Source of the DNA: DATCVA01 sp036567205
Lineage (GTDB): Bacteria; Pseudomonadota; Gammaproteobacteria; Burkholderiales; Burkholderiaceae_B
NCBI GenBank assembly: GCA_036567205.1
Contig: DATCVA010000099.1
Location: 1-11,376 of the forward strand
DNA length: 11,376 nt
Direction: 5' to 3'
Positions 7,678-11,376 of the stretch are shown here, piece by piece. Made by a program: the position numbers and the translations under genes. The notes under the pieces were generated by a model that worked only from the letters and a program-made list of their open reading frames with translations, made no database searches and was not told where the DNA came from. How positions within the stretch are numbered: the first letter of the stretch is position 1; each line of letters begins with the position of its first letter.

Positions 7678-8868
7678 TCAAGCCATTTCCGGCGTCAGAG
7701 TTATGGCCTCCCCCACCTCGTAGCCCTCCAGAACGACACGGTCACGACCGTCGGCCTTGGCCCCATAAAGCAGGGCATCCGCGCGAGCGAACAAATCCCG
7801 CAGCGTTTCGCCCTTGCGCAACCCGGCCACGCCAAAACTTGCTGTTAGTACATATTCTTCCGGCAGCGCTGAAAAACGCGTGGCGGCAAGCAGGGTGCGC
7901 ATGCGTTGAGCCACATGAACGGCGCGGTCGGCGCTTGTACCGGGCAACAAAACAATAAACTCCTCTCCCCCAAAGCGTCCGACAATATCGACGGTTCGTG
8001 CGCAATGGCGAAGAATCTGAGCGAACTCGGTCAACACCGAATCCCCTACCGCATGCCCATATTTATCATTAACCTGCTTGAAGTAATCAATATCGCACAA
8101 TAACAAGCTGATAGACTCATTGCGCCTATTGGCAATTTCATGGTTGCCAAGCTCTTCGAAGCCACGCCGATTATGCAACTGAGTAAGCCCATCGATATTG
8201 CGCTCGACCTTCAAGACTTCGATAATGTCCAACACGACAGCCGCCAGCACGGTAAGCACCAGAGCCATTGCGAAAAGCATCAGAATCAAATGCATAATGG
8301 CCCATAAAGTCGATGGGCCTGTGGCTAACAATCCGTTAGTTAACGCCGGGTCAACGGCGAAGTAAGTTCTTGGAAAAAAATTGAGCGCAAATAAAACGTA
8401 TACCCAGTAAACAATACGATCAATACTTTTACCGCGCCGCAGCATACCCATACGCAATGCTGCAATCGATAAAATACCTCCGACGCCATAATTAAGAGCA
8501 CAAATACGGCCGACATAATCGTGGCCGACATAATAAAAATAAGCCTGCCCCACCACAGAAGCCATGGCAATACCTAGCAGCACAACCGTATCGAAGCGGG
8601 CATTGATACGGGCCAGCACACCGCGTGCAAGCAGCAAAGCACCGCATAAGTACAGGCAGCCTGTCAACATCTTGATCCAGCCAATGTCGACAGGCCCCAT
8701 TAAAACAACCGCTACTGTCGCTATCGCAACAATAAAAAACGAAAGAGACAAAACCACCAGGTAAGCTTGCGAGCGGAACTGCACCCACGTAAATGCAAAA
8801 ACTCCGGAACACAGCAAAAACAGAGCCGGTACAGTAAGCGCCAATATCTGAGCGGTAGTGATCGCCAA
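7678..8868 (-). CDS. Membrane-bound diguanylate cyclase (GGDEF domain)
   Basis: This protein should make cyclic di-GMP from two GTP at the inner membrane. It has 396 residues. The N-terminal half has about seven hydrophobic helices (roughly 8-27, 34-57, 63-85, 95-113, 120-140, 150-166 and 188-216), an unassigned sensor region. The GGDEF domain begins at about 223 with NIDGLTQLHNRRGFEEL. The metal-binding DIDYFKQVND is at 259-268, the active-site loop GGEEF at 300-304 and an inhibitory I-site RxxD (RTVD) at 291-294, exactly five residues before the loop. ASFGVA and ADALLYGAKADGRD follow. The cyclase is therefore predicted to be active and product-inhibited. No EAL or HD-GYP domain is present. 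The start is TTG with AGGAG 8 nt upstream. It follows yajQ by 30 bp on the same strand and probably shares its transcript. The signal sensed by the membrane part is unknown. Confidence 0.93.
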   Translation of the reverse strand: MAITTAQILALTVPALFLLCSGVFAFTWVQFRSQAYLVVLSLSFFIVAIATVAVVLMGPVDIGWIKMLTGCLYLCGALLLARGVLARINARFDTVVLLGIAMASVVGQAYFYYVGHDYVGRICALNYGVGGILSIAALRMGMLRRGKSIDRIVYWVYVLFALNFFPRTYFAVDPALTNGLLATGPSTLWAIMHLILMLFAMALVLTVLAAVVLDIIEVLKVERNIDGLTQLHNRRGFEELGNHEIANRRNESISLLLCDIDYFKQVNDKYGHAVGDSVLTEFAQILRHCARTVDIVGRFGGEEFIVLLPGTSADRAVHVAQRMRTLLAATRFSALPEEYVLTASFGVAGLRKGETLRDLFARADALLYGAKADGRDRVVLEGYEVGEAITLTPEMA

Positions 8869-8876
8869 AAGCTGCT

Positions 8877-8881
8877 CTCCT
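8877..8881 (-). promoter_or_regulatory. Shine-Dalgarno for the TTG start of the diguanylate cyclase
   Basis: The minus strand reads AGGAG 8 nt before TTG at 8866-8868. The next residues, AITTAQILALTVPALFLL, lead straight into the first membrane helix. No ATG lies upstream in frame within the 30 bp that separate this gene from yajQ. Confidence 0.7.
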
Positions 8882-8898
8882 GGGTGTCTTAGCTGAGG

Positions 8899-9381
8899 CT
8901 AATCACGAAAATTTTCGAATTGCAGTGGCAGATCGACATCGAGCGTGCGCAACAATGCCATGGCAGCCTGCAAATCATCGCGTTTTTTACCATTGATGCG
9001 CAGCTTTTCACCGTTGATTTGCGCCTCTACCTTTAACTTGGCGCCTTTAAGAGCGGCAATCAATTTCTTTGAAACGGCCTGCTCTATACCCTGTTTTATG
9101 GTAATTTTTTGCCGTGCCCCTGCAAGGTTTTCGTTGGGAGCGGCAACATCAAGGCATCGCACGTCGATTCCACGTGCGGATAAGCGCCCTCGCAAAATGT
9201 CCAGCATTTGATTCAACTGAAAAACACTGGGCGCGGATTGCGTCACAACAAAGCCGTCGAGTTCGAACTGCGCATTCGAACCTTTAAAATCGAAACGATT
9301 GATCAACTCACGGCTGGCCTGATCGACAGCGTTGACCAATTCATGCTTGTCTACCTCGGAGACAACATCAAAAGAAGGCAT
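8899..9381 (-). CDS. yajQ: YajQ-family nucleotide / cyclic di-GMP-binding protein
   Basis: This is a small cytoplasmic protein of the YajQ (DUF520) family, made of two related ferredoxin-like folds. Members have been reported to bind cyclic di-GMP and act as effectors in Xanthomonas and Pseudomonas, and to bind other nucleotides. The protein has 160 residues against about 163 in E. coli. The family signature is clear: MPSFDVVSEVD at the N-terminus, RFDFKGS at 29-35, RQKITIKQGI at 90-99, KVEAQINGEKLRINGKKRDD at 117-136 and a QFENFRD terminus. The ATG at 9379-9381 has only a weak GGGG 8 nt upstream. It follows lrgB by 102 bp and precedes the diguanylate cyclase by 30 bp, so a receptor and a synthase for the same messenger appear to be linked. 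Binding of c-di-GMP by this particular protein is inferred from the family. Confidence 0.95.
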   Translation of the reverse strand: MPSFDVVSEVDKHELVNAVDQASRELINRFDFKGSNAQFELDGFVVTQSAPSVFQLNQMLDILRGRLSARGIDVRCLDVAAPNENLAGARQKITIKQGIEQAVSKKLIAALKGAKLKVEAQINGEKLRINGKKRDDLQAAMALLRTLDVDLPLQFENFRD

Positions 9382-9483
9382 AGCACAAACCCCATAAGCG
9401 TATGTAGTATTAAGCCGTTAAGTTTACAACCATCCTAAACAATTTGATACATACGACGGGCTATACCGTTAAAAAAGTATGCT
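9382..9483. other. lrgB-yajQ intergenic gap, no clear signal
   Basis: This 102-bp AT-rich gap lies between the lrgB stop and the yajQ start. It probably holds any promoter specific to yajQ, but I find no pair of -35 and -10 boxes better than a few matches. An interrupted dyad on the minus strand (outer arms CATAC and GTATG, inner arms ACGG and CCGT, within about 9450-9482) has its T-run inside the loop, not after the stem, so it is not a standard terminator. Confidence 0.3.
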
Positions 9484-10209
9484 TTAAAACAGACCCAGCA
9501 ATACAAGCAGTACCGGGACTAAAACCGCAGTGGCGATTCCGTTAAGGCTCATGGCCAACGCGGCAAACGCGCCCGCTGTCTCGTTGCGCTGAAAAGCCCG
9601 GGCAGTGCCGATCGCATGAGCACTTAAACCTAAAGCGAACCCCTCTATGGCAGGGTCGTTGACTCGAAACAGCCTGAGCAAACCACCCACCATAATGGTC
9701 CCCGAGATGCCCGTAATTGCTACGGCAACGGTCGTAAAGGAAGGCAAGCCCCCTGTTAATTGAGCGACCTCCATGGCTATCGGCATGGTCGCCGACTTGG
9801 GCGCGAGCGACAACATAGTTTGCGCCGATCCGTTAAATATCCAGGCAATGCCAAGCGCTGACAAAATCGCCGTTAAAGACCCCACCAGCAATGCTGCCAA
9901 CACAGGCCGCCACAACTGCTTCAGCTGGTCAAGCTGACTATATAAGGGCACAGCCAGTGCAACCGTGGCTGGCCCGATTAAAAAATCAAGAAACTGGGTG
10001 TTTTTGGCGTAAACGGAATAAGGTGTTCTGGTCAGCAATAATAAGGCGACAACAACCACAACCGCCGTTAAAGCCGGCAACAATAACGGATTGCTTCCGA
10101 AGCGGCGATACACCCCCATCGCCCCCAAATAACAAACTACCGTCACGCTAAGCCACAGAATGGGCGAATCAACAAGATAAGACCACGTCAGTCCGGAGTT
10201 GGCCCTCAT
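9484..10209 (-). CDS. lrgB: LrgB/CidB-family membrane protein
   Basis: This is the larger partner of the LrgAB/CidAB pair, inner-membrane proteins linked in other bacteria to control of murein hydrolase activity, cell lysis and pyruvate or overflow-metabolite handling. It has 241 residues, which is typical, and is almost wholly hydrophobic. Conserved family blocks are LIGPATVALAVPLY at 77-90, PKSATMPIAMEVA at 137-149, GISGTIMVGG at 167-176, LSAHAIGTARA at 195-205 and a C-terminal MSLNGIATAVLVPVL. The ATG overlaps the lrgA stop as ATGA (10206-10209), so translation is coupled. No regulator of the LytSR or CidR type lies beside it in this window. I see no convincing terminator in the 102 bp after it, so read-through to yajQ is possible. 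Confidence 0.94.
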   Translation of the reverse strand: MRANSGLTWSYLVDSPILWLSVTVVCYLGAMGVYRRFGSNPLLLPALTAVVVVVALLLLTRTPYSVYAKNTQFLDFLIGPATVALAVPLYSQLDQLKQLWRPVLAALLVGSLTAILSALGIAWIFNGSAQTMLSLAPKSATMPIAMEVAQLTGGLPSFTTVAVAITGISGTIMVGGLLRLFRVNDPAIEGFALGLSAHAIGTARAFQRNETAGAFAALAMSLNGIATAVLVPVLLVLLGLF

Positions 10210-10664
10210 GGTTCTGAAACCTTGCTATGGCGCAACATCCAGCGAAACGTTAAAGCCGTTACCACGATAGTAATCGCCACGCCCAATACGCAAGCCAGCA
10301 AAAACGGAATCCATTCCTGCGCAATACGGTCGAAATACAGCATGATCCCGGCAATAGCCGGAATAAAAAGCAACATTAAATGCTGCAGCACATGGCTTGA
10401 CGTCTCTGTTATCCAGGCCGGAGCCTCCCCGCGAACAAACAGGACCACAAACAAAAAAATCAATCCAGCCAACGGCCCTGGAAGCGGCAGTGCCGTAAGA
10501 CGCACAAACGCCTCACCCAACATTTGCATTACGAATAAAGTCGCAGTAGCGTACAAAACAGGCATAAAAAATAAACCAAGGTAGGTGAGATGATCAAAAT
10601 GAACTTGCACTCTGTCCGGAGCAAATAGCAAGACCAGCCGGCGCACTGCCGGCTCCGCGGGCAC
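10206..10664 (-). CDS. lrgA: LrgA/CidA-family holin-like membrane protein
   Basis: This is the small holin-like partner of LrgB. Four membrane helices are visible at about 28-48, 62-80, 95-111 and 117-140 of the 152-residue frame, with the family motifs LPLPGPLAGLI at 59-69 and LMLLFIPAIAGIM at 96-108. The start is uncertain. The GTG at 10662-10664 gives the longest frame but places two GC-rich hairpins inside the coding region, and its first 18 or so residues do not resemble the family. A GTG at 10608-10610 (134 residues) or the ATG at 10563-10565 (119 residues) would put the Pro-Gly motif at a distance from the start nearer to that of relatives. None of the three has a strong Shine-Dalgarno. 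The family call is firm; the first 33 residues are not. It forms an operon with lrgB. Confidence 0.88.
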   Translation of the reverse strand: MPAEPAVRRLVLLFAPDRVQVHFDHLTYLGLFFMPVLYATATLFVMQMLGEAFVRLTALPLPGPLAGLIFLFVVLFVRGEAPAWITETSSHVLQHLMLLFIPAIAGIMLYFDRIAQEWIPFLLACVLGVAITIVVTALTFRWMLRHSKVSEP

Positions 10665-10671
10665 AGCCCGC
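10636..10671. repeat. Two tandem GC-rich hairpins at the lrgA 5' end
   Basis: AGCCGGC-GCACT-GCCGGCT (10636-10654; 7-bp perfect stem, 5-nt loop) is followed after 2 nt by GCGGGC-ACA-GCCCGC (10657-10671; 6-bp perfect stem, 3-nt loop). No T-run follows on either strand, so they are not standard terminators. They sit between the divergent lrgA and MFS genes. They overlap the longest lrgA frame and would lie in the leader RNA if lrgA starts at 10610 or 10565. Confidence 0.6.
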
Positions 10672-10756
10672 TCGTTTGCGGCAAGTCTATACTACTGTCA
10701 AAATAGCAGTCTTTCCCAAACAGGCCGAAATACGCTCGCGCGTATCAGATGCAGCA

Positions 10757-11376
10757 ATGAGCGATGCTAATTTCAGTTTAAGAAAAATTGCCGTCCCGGC
10801 TTTTGGCCCATCGGTATTGTTTGGTATCGGAAACGGCGCGATTTTGCCTGTCATTGCGCTAAGCGCCCGGGAACTCAATGCTTCACTTGCCGTCTCCGGC
10901 TTCATCGTGGCTCTTGTCGGTCTCGGAGCGCTTGTCAGCAACATTCCAGCCGCCCTCATCACTTCCCGCTACGGAGAGCGCAAGTCCCTGATCGGAGCCT
11001 CTTCATTCTCCGTGCTTGCTTTTATTCTTTGCTTGGTGGCTCAACAGACCTGGGTTCTTGCCCTGGGCGTACTGTTCTTCGGCATGGCAACGTCCGTTTT
11101 TTACCTGGCCAGGCAAACCTACCTGATCGAAGCGGTTCCTATTACGATGCGCGCACGGGCCATGTCCAGTCTGGGGGGGACACAGCGTATCGGCATGTTC
11201 ATTGGCCCATTTGCCGCCGCCGCGCTCATGCATTTCATAGGGTTGGCCGGCGCCTACTGGGTAGCAATTGTCGCCCTGACTGCGGCCGGCATACTCTCAT
11301 CAGCCGTGCCCGACTTTCAGTTGCGCAAGCGAGGCAGCGCCCCCTTGGCGGCAAAGCCCAAGATGATGCACCTTGC
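10757..11376 (+). CDS. Major facilitator superfamily transporter, 3' end missing
   Basis: This is an inner-membrane secondary transporter. My plus-strand translation gives 206 codons open to the window edge, roughly the first half of a 12-helix MFS protein of about 400 residues. The first helix follows SDANFSLRKIAVP. The loop after helix 2 reads ITSRYGERKSL, a recognisable form of MFS motif A, and later segments include FFGMATSVFYLARQTYLIEA, RARAMSSLGG and GPFAAAAL, followed by two further hydrophobic stretches. A drug or metabolite exporter is plausible, but the substrate cannot be read. The ATG at 10757-10759 is the first plausible start in a frame that stays open upstream. It has no Shine-Dalgarno, and a three-codon frame (ATG CAG CAA TGA, 10749-10760) ends on it with an ATGA overlap. 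It is divergent from lrgA. Confidence 0.85.
   Translation, partial: MSDANFSLRKIAVPAFGPSVLFGIGNGAILPVIALSARELNASLAVSGFIVALVGLGALVSNIPAALITSRYGERKSLIGASSFSVLAFILCLVAQQTWVLALGVLFFGMATSVFYLARQTYLIEAVPITMRARAMSSLGGTQRIGMFIGPFAAAALMHFIGLAGAYWVAIVALTAAGILSSAVPDFQLRKRGSAPLAAKPKMMHL

Noticed and set aside
7678..10664. A single four-gene c-di-GMP and lysis operon, lrgA-lrgB-yajQ-cyclase
   Set aside because: The 102-bp gap between lrgB and yajQ leaves room for a separate promoter, so I support two adjacent units and no more.
10686..10715. Operator-like dyad ACTG-N9-CAGT and a TTGACA box on the minus strand upstream of lrgA
   Set aside because: The arms are only 4 bp, and the TTGACA has no acceptable -10 box at 16-18 nt, so neither can be supported as a regulatory site.

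Overview
The window looks like ordinary, gene-dense chromosome of a Gram-negative betaproteobacterium. An Alcaligenaceae-like member of the Burkholderiales is my best guess. This rests on the feel of the EF-G, YajQ and ABC transporter sequences and on moderate-to-high GC content, so it is inference and not a search result. No mobile element, CRISPR array, tRNA or rRNA is visible, and no gene looks broken. The two end genes are cut by the window edges.

Layout. Positions 1-3510 (minus strand) hold a two-gene unit. It starts with a YbiO-type mechanosensitive channel, followed 7 bp later by the bifunctional NAD(P)H-hydrate repair enzyme NnrE/NnrD, whose 3' end is cut off. Positions 3744-7605 (plus strand) hold a YadG/YadH-type ABC-2 exporter (ATPase and permease overlapping by ATGA). 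A complete elongation factor G gene lies 59 bp downstream, outside its usual ribosomal-protein (str) operon. Positions 7678-10664 (minus strand) hold, in transcription order, lrgA-lrgB (holin/antiholin-like membrane proteins, ATGA overlap), yajQ (c-di-GMP/nucleotide-binding protein) and a seven-helix membrane diguanylate cyclase with an intact GGEEF site. An MFS transporter starts at 10757 (plus strand), divergent from lrgA, and runs off the right edge.

How the genes fit together. The most suggestive unit is yajQ plus the diguanylate cyclase. They are 30 bp apart on one strand, so a member of a c-di-GMP-binding family appears to be co-transcribed with a c-di-GMP synthase. LrgAB sits immediately upstream and the YbiO channel lies further away. 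Both are envelope or osmotic-stress membrane proteins, but nothing in the sequence ties them mechanistically to the c-di-GMP pair.

Starts and signals. Several genes appear to use non-ATG starts: TTG for the channel and the diguanylate cyclase, GTG for fusA, and perhaps GTG for lrgA. The two TTG starts and the fusA GTG have clear Shine-Dalgarno sequences. A terminator-like hairpin lies in the leader region of the channel gene, and two GC-rich hairpins lie in tandem at the 5' end of lrgA. I do not see a clearly undescribed system. The yajQ-cyclase pair and the stand-alone EF-G are the parts most worth following up.
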